From Oncomelania hupensis (taxonomy: Eukaryota > Mollusca > Gastropoda > Littorinimorpha > Pomatiopsidae), in the NCBI GenBank assembly GCA_036898135.1, contig CM072523.1, forward strand, positions 28,984,649-29,048,648: a DNA stretch of 64,000 nt. The letters run 5' to 3'. A program made the position numbers and the translations under genes. Below the pieces are notes generated by a model. It ran no database searches. It worked only from the letters and a program-made list of their open reading frames with translations, and was not told where the DNA came from. Each line of letters opens with the position of its first letter. Position 1 is the stretch's first letter. Of the stretch, positions 1-11,311 are shown piece after piece.

Positions 1-1489
1 TCCAACTATCCAGTACAATCTGTCCAGTGCAAAGATCGAATCCCGTCTTATCCAAGGCAATGTGTACTTGTATAGCGCACCAGGGTCGTACCGAGAACAT
101 GCGTTACGCATGATGTTTGTATCTGTAGTTTGTCAAAGCAATATGAAATACTAAAGACTTTTTTTTGTTGCTTTGATTCCTTCTGCTCTCATATATTTAT
201 ATAATGGCATATTTATATTCTTTCTTTCTGCTCTTACATTTTTATAAAAAATATACAAAGATTATTAAATTATTTAAAACCATTTCCGTGTCATATGTGT
301 CATGCGGCACCAAAACGGATTTCTGGCATGATTGGAATCACAATCATACTAAAATCGGCCCCGGAATTCACTAACAGAGACTCGTTGATTTTTATCCGTA
401 TAATTCTGAACCTACACCCTGTTTTGTGACACATGCAAAAGGGTTAATCGTGCTTGCTGCTGACCATCTACGTATACAAGGACGTTTGGTTTGTCATTAA
501 TAATCAGTTCCTTTTAAACCAGCACATCAAAGAGTTCAAAATACCGAACTAAGCGTTTTCCAAAAAACGACGTTTCATCATCTTTATACCGGAAAACTTT
601 CTTGGGTAATGTTTCCTACAGGTAGGATTATAACACGATATGTCTCATGAGATCGTTAATGAGAAGTGTTTCTGGATTTATTTCCGCTTTCGTCTATATG
701 CCCTCATCTCAAAGTCGATACAAAATGGAAAGACAAAAATTGTAATCTATTAGTTAGTGATTTATGAGCTTGCTAGTCTTAGTTTTCAGAAAGCTTTTGA
801 ACTAAAGATAGTTTACGCGAAGGGATTTCCGCGACCGTCACCAACAGTTTGGTTAAGGCAAAAACTGTAAATAAATGAAGGTCTTGATTCATTGTGTTGG
901 TTAACGATCATGGACATGGAACCAACCCTTGCTTTGTACAAAGATATAAGGAGAGGGGGTTGTCAAGAGCGTTTGGTTGATGTTTGGAGTCAAACATCCA
1001 GTGCAAAACAATGAAGTCAGCAGGGGAAATTTGTCGTGCACCTAAGGACATTTTCTGAAGATTTGCTAAGGATTGTCGCTCCAGTGTTATCTTTATTTAA
1101 AGCTTTAAATCGTTGCTGTTACAGAGTGTTGTTGTATTTTTTTTAAATAGTAAAGATCTTTAAATCTTAAGACATCTAGTTGAGTATTCTTCTTTCACCC
1201 GCCGATCCTTCTCATGTTGGCCCAGTGAATCATTAAAATAACATGGATTATAAAGCTGTTGATGTACTGAGTCCCACTGAAGCATAAAACTATGACAGAG
1301 TCTATGCAATTATGGTTTTAATAGGATGTTAGAAACGTAACACAATCGTTGGAATAGGTATAATGTTTTAAATAATTTTGAGAAGCATATTACAGTTGCT
1401 GGAATTGCTTAGTTTTGATAAGAGTCATGTGCTAGTGTTGATAATAAGAGGTTATAGAAACAACAACGTAATTAGCGCCGGTGTAGCAT
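1..1489. other. unassigned AT-rich sequence
   Basis: I see no open frame of note, no recognisable repeat and no RNA gene here. The sequence is AT-rich and looks like ordinary intergenic or intronic DNA. Confidence 0.5.
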
Positions 1490-2020
1490 CCCAAAAGTTC
1501 TCCTCCCTAAAAGGTACTCCCCTTATGGGATAACCCAGAAGCACTTCTCGGGGAGTAAATTCAGTCTGACCCTCACCCTCCCCCACCCCCTTCGCAGAAG
1601 TACTTCCCAGGTAAAAAGGTACATTTTTGTAATTTAAAAAAACACGAAAACAACAAACGTTAAAAACAAGCAAAGTATAACGGTTTTGTAACGAATGCAG
1701 AGGGGAGTATTTTGGTCTAGAAATTCTCCGGGGAGTATTTCTGGGATGACCTAGATTTACTCCCTGATGTAGTTCTTTTTCATCCAAGTACTCACCCCTC
1801 ACTCCCAAAGCCTAGGCCGGTGGAGGATAGGGGGAAGGGAGGTGAGTACATCTGGTTCACCCTGGCTGTCCCACAACTACTCCCCGGGAGTACTCCTGGG
1901 ACATTGGGAAGGTACTTTTGGAATATTCCATAAGTACTCCCCACCCAATAATTTTTAAAATTTATTCTCTAATGGTGTGTGTACTTGTGAGATATCTCAA
2001 AGTACTCCCCACACTAATTA
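1490..2020. repeat. cluster of short palindromes, group 1
   Basis: At least four or five degenerate dyads of about 35-40 bp lie here (near 1515-1558, 1685-1765, 1870-1945 and 1985-2010). The pattern is GGGAGTAYTTYTGGGATA joined to its inverse TATCCCAGAAGTACTCCC. Each unit is centred on a GGGATATCCC- or GGAATATTCC-like core and edged by runs of G or C. A second cluster of the same units lies at 3285-3615. They could be palindromic MITE tips or a self-priming tandem family; no coding capacity is visible. Confidence 0.6.
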
Positions 2021-2211
2021 TTTTCTTCTTTTTCTCGCAAGGATATTGGGGGGAGGGGAGGGGAGAGGTACATGTTTATTGCACGGCGGTACAATAAACA
2101 GGGTAAAAAAATTTTTTTTTAATAAAAACAACAACAACAACAATTGTTTTTAAAGCAAGAACTGGCAAACAAATTACATGGCAATAAAACAAAAACTCTG
2201 TGTGGTAGCCT

Positions 2212-2787
2212 CCACTGGGGTACCGGAGTTTTCTGTATATGCATACATAGTATCCCCACTTTGTGGACATTTAGTGCTTAAATTACCACTATTTCTGTCA
2301 TTCTCATTTGTTCTTTCTCGTTCTAATCTGCTTTACCAATCTATTATCTTCATCGCTAGAACAGTCACACACTTTTTTTCTTCAAAATTCTTCCAAAACT
2401 CCTCATTTGTGTACGAAGTCTGCTGGGTCAGTTTGGAATATAGCTCTTTCTATATTATTATTATTTAATAATGTAGGCATTTTCTAGGTATGTGTTTTGT
2501 TAATATTTTATCATGATGTTTATATTCTTATTTTATTTTTGTAAACAGGGGTTCGATAAATTAGAGTAAAGCCTCAGCGTCCCCTGCATAGGATGTATGC
2601 CTTTATTGTAAAGTGACCGGCTGGTGCATGGAGTGCCTTCAGTGTTACCATTAGAGTTGTTTCAGCAGATCTCGTATACGGATCGGGATTGAGTCCTCTT
2701 TAAACGAAGTTGTGGTCCTGATTTTGCTTTTTTGCTGTCCGCTGGACCCTATAAACAATGACTAACTAACTAACTAACTAACTAACT
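2212..2787 (+). mobile_element. dispersed ~600 bp retroposon, copy A
   Basis: This is one of six copies of the same sequence in the window. The others are near 4930-5495 (-), 10646-10893 (+), 31505-32100 (+), 48724-49285 (-) and 50495-51096 (+). Shared landmarks, in order, are a TATAAATAG-like box with TATCCCCACTTT near the 5' end, TTAGTGCTTTAAATT, a GGGTTCGATAAATTAGAGT block, CCTCAGCGTCCCCTGCAT, GTGACCGGCTGGTG, and a 3' end with GTCCGCTGGACCCT then AACAATGA. Copy A has a diverged 5' end and finishes in (CTAA)n at about 2760-2786. The family is not one I can name. The simple-repeat tails and fixed 3' end suggest a retroposed element; a Helitron-like 3' hairpin (GTCCGCTGGAC) is an alternative reading. 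Confidence 0.75.
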
Positions 2788-2802
2788 CTGTTTTGCAATT
2801 AG

Positions 2803-2873
2803 GGGGCGTGGCTACGACACGCATCGAAGTGGCTTATTTCGCCTATTAGAGAAAATGACGTCACGCCCCCTCC
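2803..2873. repeat. possible small inverted-repeat element
   Basis: The ends AGGGGGCGTG and CACGCCCCCT are inverted copies about 70 bp apart, just beyond the tail of retroposon copy A. This could be a very short MITE or a chance GC-rich dyad. I see no clear target duplication. Confidence 0.3.
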
Positions 2874-3284
2874 AGTTATATTAAGTTCTCTCCAGTTATA
2901 CTCCTTGGGTATGACAGCGAGTTCTTTTTGGTGAATTGGTGGCTTGTGATGAGGTTAAAAACAAACAACTTGTGTTTTTACGGTAGCACGGCCCCCCAAA
3001 TTAAAGTTGATAGGTTAAGGTGAATAGGTTGGACAACCTATTTTGGTTGTTTGTGTGTTGTGTGTTTCTGCTGTTTGTTCTGTCCATATGTGGAAGTGTA
3101 CAAGTGATAGAAAAGTTTGAAAACGAAATGAAGCCAACGTACAGAAAGGGAGATGAAGAATCAAGAAGTATGAAGGATTATGAAGAACAAGAATGGGCTA
3201 AATGGTAGAAAGGTGTGAAAATGGGGTGCGGGAAAACGAGGGGGCGGTGTATATTATAAAAATGCCCCCTTAAGCGAAAAGGAA

Positions 3285-3615
3285 TTGGGAAAGGAAGAGT
3301 ATATCTGGAATATCCCAAAAGCACCCCCCCCCCCCCCCCCTTGTGAACAGACGGACCATCAATAAATAAACATTGCAAAAAGGGAGTATTTCTGGGTTGT
3401 GCCAGAAGTATTCTCCCTTCTCCCTCGCTTAAGGGAGGGGGAGTATTTATGGGATATCCCAGGAGTACTCCACCTTATTAAAACACGGAACTGTATATAA
3501 ATAAACATGTAATGTGTGTTTGGGGTGGGCGGGGGAGGGAGAGGGTTATTTTTGGGATGTGGGTGGGGTGGGTGGGAGTAGTTTTATAGGAAATCCCAAA
3601 GGTACTCCCCGGGAG
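3285..3615. repeat. cluster of short palindromes, group 2
   Basis: This holds the same 35-40 bp dyads as 1490-2020. The clearest unit is at 3435-3472 (GGGAGTATTTATGGGATA then TATCCCAGGAGTACTCC); others are near 3290-3330, 3379-3418 and 3575-3613. Between units are AT-rich spacers containing ATAAATAAACAT. A run of about 19 C lies at 3324-3342. Confidence 0.6.
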
Positions 3616-4195
3616 GAGAGTAACTCTGCAACGCTACACTGACAGAGCGTATCCAAACTTTAAGGGGACGGAAGATAAATGAATTGTTGAGATATACGAT
3701 TAAAGCTAGTGGTGGAAAAGTCAGAAATTGTTTTGAGTTTTGTTTTGTCAAAGCAAGAAACAAGAACATAAAAAGTGACGCAAGAAATATGATTGATGAT
3801 TATGAGAGTGGGATATAAAAGGAAATGTTTGGAGAAAATATAAGAGATTGTAAGAAGAATATTGATAACTTTGACTAGATAGAGAAATGTGGAGTTATTT
3901 ATGTATGTATCATGAAAATATTAAAAGTTGTGAGAAGGTGATTGCAAATACAAATGCAATAAAAGTTAATGAGAAATATGTGAGTAGGTTTGAAGACATG
4001 AGTGTGCTTGTCAGTGATAAGGTAGTGAGGAGACGTACTAGTGTGGGAAATTCATCTTTAATCAAAGTTAGAGGAAAGACGTAGGCTCTGTTTCACCTTT
4101 AGCATCGCGTACCAGTTAGGGGGTGAATGAAACTTCGCACAATGCTTTAAGGAGTTTAGGAGCGATTCATTCTCCAAACTTTCCGTGCATGCATT
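3616..4195. other. unassigned sequence
   Basis: There are short frames on both strands, but none has recognisable domains or convincing splice context. Nothing else is identified. Confidence 0.4.
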
Positions 4196-4542
4196 GCATC
4201 ATAAGAAAGAAGAAGAAGAAGCAGAAGAAGAAGAACAAGAACAAAAAGAACAAGAAAAAGAAAGACATACACACCCATACAGAGAAAGTGAGAAAGAGAG
4301 AGAGAGAGGGAGAGATGGAGAGAGAGAGGGAGAGAGAGAAAAAAACTGAGAGAAAAAAAAAGAGGTAGCTGCTGAGAGAAGTGATGAGAGAGAGAGAGAG
4401 AGAGAGAGACAAAGACGAGAGAGAAAGACAGAGATAAGAGAGACAGAGAGAGAGAAGGAGAGAGATAGAGAGAGACAGACATAGAAACAGAGACAACGAC
4501 AAAGAGAGAGACATAGTTGAAGACAGAGACAGAGAGAGAGAA

Positions 4543-4576
<34 letters not shown>

Positions 4577-4590
4577 TCATAGAAAGAGTT
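4196..4590 (+). repeat. purine-rich microsatellite tract (GAA)n then (GA)n
   Basis: About 390 bp of nearly pure purine on the + strand. It starts as imperfect GAA repeats and passes into imperfect GA repeats with ACAGAGAGAG interruptions. Open frames across it on either strand encode only K/R/E or S/L runs and are artefacts of composition. Confidence 0.9.
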
Positions 4591-4929
4591 AGGGTGGGTT
4601 GGGTTGAGGAGATGTGAATGGAATAAAAGAGGGGCCTATTATTAGGTTAGAGTGGGACAGAGTGGGGGGGGAGAGGTAGCTATAGACATAAAAAAAAGGG
4701 GGGGGGGGGGGGGGAAAGGAGTGAGGGCGGACCAATAGGTCACATCAGTGGCACCTTAAAGGGTCAAGTATACTGAGACTCATCGCGACAATAACCGGAA
4801 ACTGACTACCGGTTTGCGACCCTCTTCACAAGCTTTGCCTAAGTTTGTGTGAGTCAGTGGGTGTGCCGGCATCTCCTCTTCTTAACATAAACCTGACCTT
4901 GCTGTAAAAATCTAGCGAGTTCGTCTAGA

Positions 4930-5495
4930 AGTTAGTTAGTTCTTCATTGCTTACAGGGTCCAGCGGACTGCAAAGGGCCGAATCAGGACCACAAAATCAA
5001 GACCACAACTTGGTTCAAAGAGGACTCACCCCTTATCCGTATAAATAATCTGTTGAAACAACCCTAGTGGCAACACTGAAGGCACTCCACCAGCCGGTCA
5101 CTTTACAATAAAGGCATCCCACGCACGTCACGCTGAGGCTATACTCTAATTTATCGAATACCCGTTTACAAAAAACAAAATAGAATACAATCATTTTAAA
5201 ATATAAACAAAACACATGCATATAAAAATACCTACATTTTTAAATAATAATATCATAAGAAGAAGCCCTAGTGACCATTTGGCAGAAAGCGTCCAATATT
5301 CCCAAGCTGACCAACAAACCTCTACAAAAATGGGGAGTCTGGAAGAGTTTTAAAGAAAAAAAGATAGGTGACTGGTCTAACGAAGATAGTACAGTAGATT
5401 GCTAGAACAGAGTAGAAATTAAAAAGAACAACGGAGAAAAGAATTTAAGGCACTAAATTGCCAGAAAGTGGTGATACTATTTATACAGTTACATT
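4930..5495 (-). mobile_element. dispersed ~600 bp retroposon, copy B
   Basis: This is a reverse-strand copy of the family described at 2212. Read on the minus strand it starts near 5495 (TATAAATAG-like box and the CCACTTT block) and ends at 4930 with the conserved GTCCGCTGGACCCT end and a short (CTAA)n tail. A 62-codon frame at 5033-5221 reads through the middle, and the same frame is also open in copy E. Other copies carry indels there, so coding is doubtful. Confidence 0.75.
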
Positions 5496-6057
5496 TTCAG
5501 ATAGTCATCAGAGTCCATGCTGCAGCCATTGGTTTTGCGGGCTGGCTGCTAAAGATAATTTCCGATTTAACTGAGTGGAGGGTGGAGGAGGGAGGGGAAG
5601 ATTTTTCTGATATGGCTCTACGTGTGAGTTTTTTTTGCGATTGTGTGTGCTAAGGAGATTTGCGAGCTGCTAGTTTTACGTTTTAGAAATAAAGCATTGA
5701 GAAAAATATCTTTAATTTTTCATTCTGTATTTCTTTTGGTCCTTGATTCTTTTTGGTTTAGTTTTTTTTTTCTTCAACTTTTTATTTTATTCAAAGATGG
5801 GAATTTTTTAAAACTGGGAATAAACTGGTTCCTTTGTGGAAAAAATATTATTTTAAAAAGTAAGTCTACCGGAATGAAGCGATTGTTTGGAAAGTGGAGA
5901 ACTATTTTGTAAACTTGCAGTATGAGTGTCCCTCCCTCACCCGCAATCTCTTTCTTTCTGTTGGTCTCTCTGTTCATCTGTCTATTTGTCTGTCTCTTTT
6001 TCTCCCACTCGTTCTCACTCTTTCTCTTTCTCTCTGATCTCACTCTCTCTTTCTCTC
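5496..6057. other. unassigned sequence, pyrimidine-rich at its right end
   Basis: I recognise no gene or repeat family here. The right part is TCTCT-rich and leads into the CA repeat. Confidence 0.4.
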
Positions 6058-6170
6058 TCACACACACACACACCACACACACACACACACACCACACACA
6101 CACACACACACCCACACCTACACCCACACACACACAAACACACACACACACACACATATATAAACACACA
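6058..6170 (+). repeat. (CA)n microsatellite
   Basis: Imperfect CA dinucleotide repeat with CCACAC and CCACACCTACACCC interruptions. It lies immediately upstream of a tRNA-derived SINE. Confidence 0.9.
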
Positions 6171-6197
6171 TACGTTTTCCGTCTTTCTATCTAGTCT

Positions 6198-6358
6198 CGT
6201 GGCATGGATAGCTCAGTCGTCAGAGCGCTCGACATGTGTACGCGCATCTCGGGCGACGTGGGTTCGAATACTGACTTCAAGCAAACTATTTTGTGATTGC
6301 TGGATAGTAGTGGCCAGCGCTTTGAAAAGCTCTCTGAACTTATAAGTGCGCTATATTT
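6198..6358 (+). mobile_element. tRNA-derived SINE
   Basis: The 5' part resembles a tRNA: TAGCTCAGTCGTCAGAGCGC (A-box region, about 6209-6228) and GGTTCGAATAC (B box, 6261-6271). It is followed by a non-tRNA body (CAAACTATTTTGTGATTGC, TAGTGGCCAGCGCTTTGA) and a GTGCGCTATATTT end. The body directly after the B box, the lack of an acceptor stem and a second copy at 18536-18690 (-) argue against a functional tRNA. The 3' end abuts a long (CT)n run. Confidence 0.85.
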
Positions 6359-6452
<94 letters not shown>

Positions 6453-6453
6453 A
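6359..6453 (+). repeat. (CT)n microsatellite at SINE tail
   Basis: About 95 bp of nearly perfect CT dinucleotides starting exactly at the SINE 3' end. It probably grew from the SINE tail. Confidence 0.9.
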
Positions 6454-6720
6454 ATACAGCCACGGAATCTGGGGGATTCCCCTAAAGCAACCTTTATAAT
6501 ATAGTACAATGACTCACGGGTGAAAAGTCCGTTAAACGTCAGTGTTTGACTTGGAGGAAGTAGACTAGCGTTACTACGCGGACGGTTGAGTTAACTAAAG
6601 TCTAGTAAGCCAAGATCATGGAGTAGAGCGCTAGCTTATGATGCGGAAGCTATAGGTTGTGGCAGGGGCGGATCTGGGGGGGGTGCACCGGGTGCACGTG
6701 CACCCCCCCACGGACGACCA

Positions 6721-7250
<530 letters not shown>

Positions 7251-7254
7251 TTTA

Positions 7255-7325
7255 ATGTATTTAAAGTCTTTCCACCAAAGTGATACAATAATAATTTATT
7301 TAAAGTCTTTCCACCAAAGTGATAC

Positions 7326-7335
<10 letters not shown>
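7255..7335 (+). repeat. tandem duplication inside the microsatellite
   Basis: A ~39 bp unit containing TATTTAAAGTCTTTCCACC and AAAGTGATACAATAATAAT occurs twice head to tail, between a GAA array and an AAT array. It looks like a retroposon-tail or unique fragment duplicated by slippage or unequal exchange. Confidence 0.8.
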
Positions 7336-7391
<56 letters not shown>

Positions 7392-7478
7392 AATACTAAT
7401 CGTCATTTACCTCAAAGATGCTGAAAAAGCGCTATATAAGAATGATAAATAATAATAATAATAATAATATAATAATAA

Positions 7479-7509
<31 letters not shown>

Positions 7510-7550
7510 AAGAAGAAGAAGAAGAAGAAGAAGAAGAAGAAGAAGAAGGC
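7327..7550 (+). repeat. (AAT)n then (GAA)n with a SINE/LINE-type tail between
   Basis: An AAT array to about 7390 is followed by a short segment ending in AAAAAGCGCTATATAAGAAT (7422-7441), the tail motif of the SINEs here. More AAT and then about 70 bp of GAA follow. Confidence 0.85.
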
Positions 7551-8430
7551 ATTCTCTCCTATTTTCTTTTCCATATCAATCCCTGCCCTCTTCACGCCTC
7601 AATCTCCTGTTACCCACACCCCCTCCCTCCTTTCTTCTTTCGTTTACTCACACTCACCAATCGGCCTACACATGTTAGACATGTAACAGCTCAACTTCAA
7701 AGAACGGCGGCCAATTATGACGTGTAACATCCGCTAAAACGTCATATGCCGCTTGCATTTTGCGTTTATGTAAGAGGTTTATTTTCAATGTAAAACATTT
7801 ATTTCCTTGTGCGCTGGGCTCATTGTTGATAGAAGCGGGGACTGTCCAGCCTGTAGACTAAACAAGCACAGTGTCAATGATTAGCGCATGATGACAAGAC
7901 CGGAAATTGGGCGAGAATACCTCTGCTTATTTCGTTTAATTACACTCCTCTCATTCCAGCTCTATGTAGAAGAGTTCATTTTATATTGTGTCACTCTTTA
8001 TTTAGATAGACGTCAAAGAAGCAACAGCCTAGCGTTGTTGCACAGCATTAGTGTTAGTTACCAGTTTTTAGGAGTATTTATATTTTGTGAAAAGACATTT
8101 TATATTGTGCTGAACCATTTTGTGACCTACCTCACACTGAAGTGGTATGTACATATTTTGTTTGATGATGATGATAGGGATAGAGATAAAGATATTTATA
8201 ATTTATTTTATTTGTCGTTTATTCTTGTTAATATTATTCTAATCCTGTTTATTCCTAAAATGTATATTTACAGCAGTTATAGCAACAGCTTGATCTAAGT
8301 ACAATTAGGTAGCAACTCAACAACAAAAGAAAGTGTAACACATGTATGTCAGGGCGTTTTGCCCATAAACTGTTGTTTTGAAAGAATAACTGTTCTTTGC
8401 TATGAATCTGAGGTAAGATACAAAAACTTC
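7551..8430. other. unassigned interior of the hAT-like candidate
   Basis: I see no transposase motif or recognisable gene. A poly-C then poly-A run (8434-8475) closes the segment just inside the right tip. Confidence 0.4.
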
Positions 8431-8435
8431 TCTCT

Positions 8436-8466
<31 letters not shown>

Positions 8467-9076
8467 AAAAAAAAAGTGCACCCTCCCGCGTGAACCTGCT
8501 GATCCGCCCTTGTGTGGGTTCAGTCCCAGCAGGGGAGGGGGGAGGCGGGGGAGGGGAAGGGGGCGATTTGTGGGCGGGGGGGGGAGGGGGGCGATTTTCT
8601 TGAGACCACAGGCGCCCATTGCTGAATGTGAGAGTTGCCGAAGTCTACAGTAATAGCGTCGTTTCTTTTAAATAAGCTTATTCTGGTATACAAGATAACA
8701 GTACAGGGAGAGAGACGCGTTCTTACATACAGATACGAGCGTCTGTGCATGAGACAGAAGCGCAGTGCTCCCTACCCCACACCCTCCACCCTCCTCCACA
8801 CACACATTGAAGACCAACTCACAAAAGGAACCGCCGCTTGCTTAGATTGTACCCTCAGTGTCCATTCCAATGCCCGTCCACGGTCATGGTTCGATGCATT
8901 CTTCGCGAGACCGAGCAACCCAATAGGAACGTTAACAGTTTTATTGTTGTTGTCGTTTCCTTTTTTTTTTTTTTTTTGGTCTTTTTTTGGGGGGGAAGAG
9001 GGGTAAGAGTAGGAGGAGATTTCAGTCTTTTTTAAATCTTTAAATAAATTTTTCCCCCCTCTTAATTGTCCCCCAT

Positions 9077-9763
9077 GGGTGGTATTCAGGAAGCTTTTAC
9101 CCAGTGGATAAAACCGTAAAGGTGGACAGTACGGTACGGAATTACCCACCGCTTCGCGGATTTTTTCCACTGGGTAACTGCTTCCTGAAGTCATCAAAAG
9201 CCTGTAAGACAAGGCTACCAGTGCAGTCCTCCGCAAAAGCGCCATGGAGAACTGGTTCAGAACAACAATCGGCGTGCGTCAAGGATGCCTACTTTCTCCA
9301 ACACTCTTCAACATCTTCATACAGTGCATCCTCATGTCAGATGCCCTTGCAGCTCGCGAAGGCACATTCAGTATAAGGGGTAAAGCAATCACCAACCTCC
9401 GTTTTGCGGATGACATTGATGGATTAGCTGGAGAGGAACAAGAACTTGAACAGCTGGTACAGAGGCTTGACACCACCCCCTGAGCCTTTGGAATGGAAAT
9501 ATATGGCCACGCCACCAGAGCATCACGTCTTGCAAAGACCATCCTGCAAGGCACGTTTAAAGGGAGTCAGAAGAATAAGAAGACAGAAAAAGAAGTGGGA
9601 GGACAACATTCGAGAATGGACTGGCTTGACAGTGAGCGAACCCATAAGGGTTGCTGAGGACAGAGAAAGATGGAGTACGCTAGTTGAACGGTCATTTGTG
9701 GTGCCCCACGACCTACGAGTTACGGGATAGGATAGGATAGAAACTACTTCCTGAACACCATCC
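9077..9763. mobile_element. MITE interrupted by a LINE
   Basis: The left tip (9077) is GGGTGGTATTCAGGAAGC, followed by TTACCCAGTGG. The inverse CCACTGGGTAA is at about 9168-9178, then CTTCCTGAA. The outermost right tip (CTTCCTGAACACCATCC) lies on the far side of the LINE, at 9747-9763. Without the LINE the element would be about 125 bp with ~28 bp imperfect terminal inverted repeats. The LINE is flanked by AACTGCTTCCTGAA (9176-9189) and AACTACTTCCTGAA (9742-9755), a 14-bp target duplication with one mismatch that explains the split right end. Confidence 0.7.
9190..9741 (+). pseudogene. 5'-truncated, decayed LINE (reverse transcriptase fragment)
   Basis: Translation shows an RT piece with GVRQGCLLSPTLFNIF and LRFADDIDGLAGEEQEL (catalytic FADD). 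After an internal deletion comes the typical C-terminal region (RRIRRQKKKWEDNIREWTGL, ERWSTLVERS). A stop after the RT piece (about 9481) and a frame change near 9555 break the coding. The 3' end is a short (GGATA)n tail at 9724-9740. Most of the element, including any endonuclease, is missing, so it cannot be autonomous. Confidence 0.85.
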
Positions 9764-9939
9764 AAGATGGGTGTAATTCAGGTCATTTTCTCTGCAAAAG
9801 AAGGACAAAATGTCATCAGGACAACGAGGAAGAGATCCAATACTCACCGAACCAATTATGCGTGCGCATTTTAAATCTAATCTATACTGCAATAAAACAA
9901 TCATGATAATTAACGATAATACACGACACGTTAAAGTAG
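9764..9939. other. unassigned; possible second MITE tip
   Basis: Sequence at 9766-9779 (GATGGGTGTAATTCAGG-like) resembles the left tip of the MITE at 9077, suggesting an adjacent diverged copy. I could not find its other end. Confidence 0.25.
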
Positions 9940-10135
9940 CAGTAAGGTTATTTATTGCCCACAGGCAGTTGAAATGATAAACTCCTGTCCCGTCTCTTTA
10001 GGAGAGATACCTTTATCATGTGTGCTCTACACCAATGTTTTGGCTCCTGGAAATGATTCACACAAAAAACTGGATTTGAACCGCGATCTGTGAATACCGC
10101 GCATCCAAGTTTTGCGCTCTTCCTATTGAGGAGGT
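9940..10135 (-). mobile_element. tRNA-derived SINE, second type
   Basis: On the minus strand, CTCAATAGGAAGAGCGC (A-box-like, about 10112-10130) is followed by GCGGTTCAAATCC (B box, about 10071-10084), then a body with TTCCAGGAGCCAAAAC and CCTGTGGGCAATAAATAACC. The head looks like a tRNA but the downstream body has no tRNA structure. It differs from the SINE at 6198. Confidence 0.6.
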
Positions 10136-10645
10136 TCGCTTCCTCGTCCTCTTCCTGCTCCTTCTCGTCTTCTTCTTCTTCCTTACGTTAACTACATCCG
10201 TTATCGTAACGAAGTTTCTGTAGACGTTCAGCGGTTTCGGGTTCGTATTCAGAGACAGTAAAGAGGGGTTGTTGTTAGGAAGTATTCCACGATTGTCTTC
10301 AGAATGAACAGAACTTGATTTAGCCTTCACGAGAAAAGTCTATGACAATGCAAAACAATCTTCAGTAGATTTAGGGAAATTACACTGTACTTTCACAAGT
10401 TGGCTTTTAAAGCTTTGTGTGTGTGTGGGGGGGGGGGACGGAGTGTATGTGTGTGTGTGTGTTTTAAAGCGGAGAATTGTTGCACGCATCTTGTCTTTCA
10501 TTGAATGTGATTTATTGACATAATTATTTATTAGTATGAATAGTTTTATGTAGTTATTAGTATGAGTAGAGTTATGTAGATTTTTTTAATGGACCCTGTC
10601 TATGCAGACATGATTTATAATTCAAGACTTTAAGCGGTTTATTAC
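10136..10645. other. unassigned sequence
   Basis: A short GT-rich run lies at 10416-10462. No gene or known repeat is seen. Confidence 0.4.
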
Positions 10646-10893
10646 CCCCGTAGGGGTGCCGGGGGTTTCAGTATAAATAGTATCCCCACTTTCTGGAAAT
10701 TTAGTGCTTTAAATTCCAACTGTCGCTGTCTTTCTCATTGGCTCTTTCTCATTCCTGCTCTGTTCTATCAATCTGCTATATTATCTTCTTCTTCGCTAGA
10801 CCAGTCATCTGCCTTTTTTCTTGAAAACTCTTCCGGGACAAGACTCCTTATTTGTGTATGAGGTCTGTTGGATCAGCTTGGGAAAAAATTATA
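10646..10893 (+). mobile_element. dispersed ~600 bp retroposon, copy C (3' truncated)
   Basis: This copy has the full 5' end of the family: a CCCCCGTAGGGGTGCCGGGG start, the TATAAATAG box, TATCCCCACTTTCTGG, then GGTCTGTTGGATCAGCTTGGG. Homology stops near 10893 and the distal half is absent. Confidence 0.75.
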
Positions 10894-11221
10894 TGACGTG
10901 GTCACATATACAATCACACGCACATGTGCACTCATGAGAGCTCACGCACACACCTGCACTCACGCTCACATATGTGCACACTCATAAATACTCCCATAAT
11001 ATTAAGTTTCGATTCATTTTAGTAAAAGCACGAAAGCACGTAATGAGTGAATGTTTGCAATTGCTTTTTCTTACACATATTGCAATTAGTTGTAGTACTG
11101 TCTGCAAAGCATGTCTTAAGTTCTTTTATTTGAGATAATAAAGTATTCTTGAATCTGGAATCTTGAATTAAGCTGCCTATAAAATTGAAAGTTTTGGGGG
11201 GACGCGCAGCGCACACGTACA

Positions 11222-11225
<4 letters not shown>
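10894..11225. other. unassigned, with CACA/CTCA-rich run
   Basis: Imperfect CACTCAC repeats lie at about 10905-10990. No gene is seen. Confidence 0.35.

Positions 11226-11310
<85 letters not shown>
11226..11310 (+). repeat. (GA)n microsatellite
   Basis: About 85 bp of uninterrupted GA dinucleotides. Confidence 0.95.

Positions 11311-11311
<1 letters not shown>

Noticed and set aside
6198..6280. Functional tRNA gene
   Set aside because: A- and B-box-like strings are present, but no acceptor stem pairs and a SINE body follows; a second copy at 18536 confirms a dispersed repeat.
7888..8298. 136-codon frame as a membrane protein gene
   Set aside because: Composition is F/L/I/Y-rich as expected from AT-rich DNA, with no domain, no homologous motif and a position inside a non-autonomous element candidate.
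8434..8475. Poly-C/poly-A run as a special structural element
   Set aside because: It sits just inside the right tip of the hAT-like candidate, where such runs are expected, and its exact length is unreliable in sequencing.
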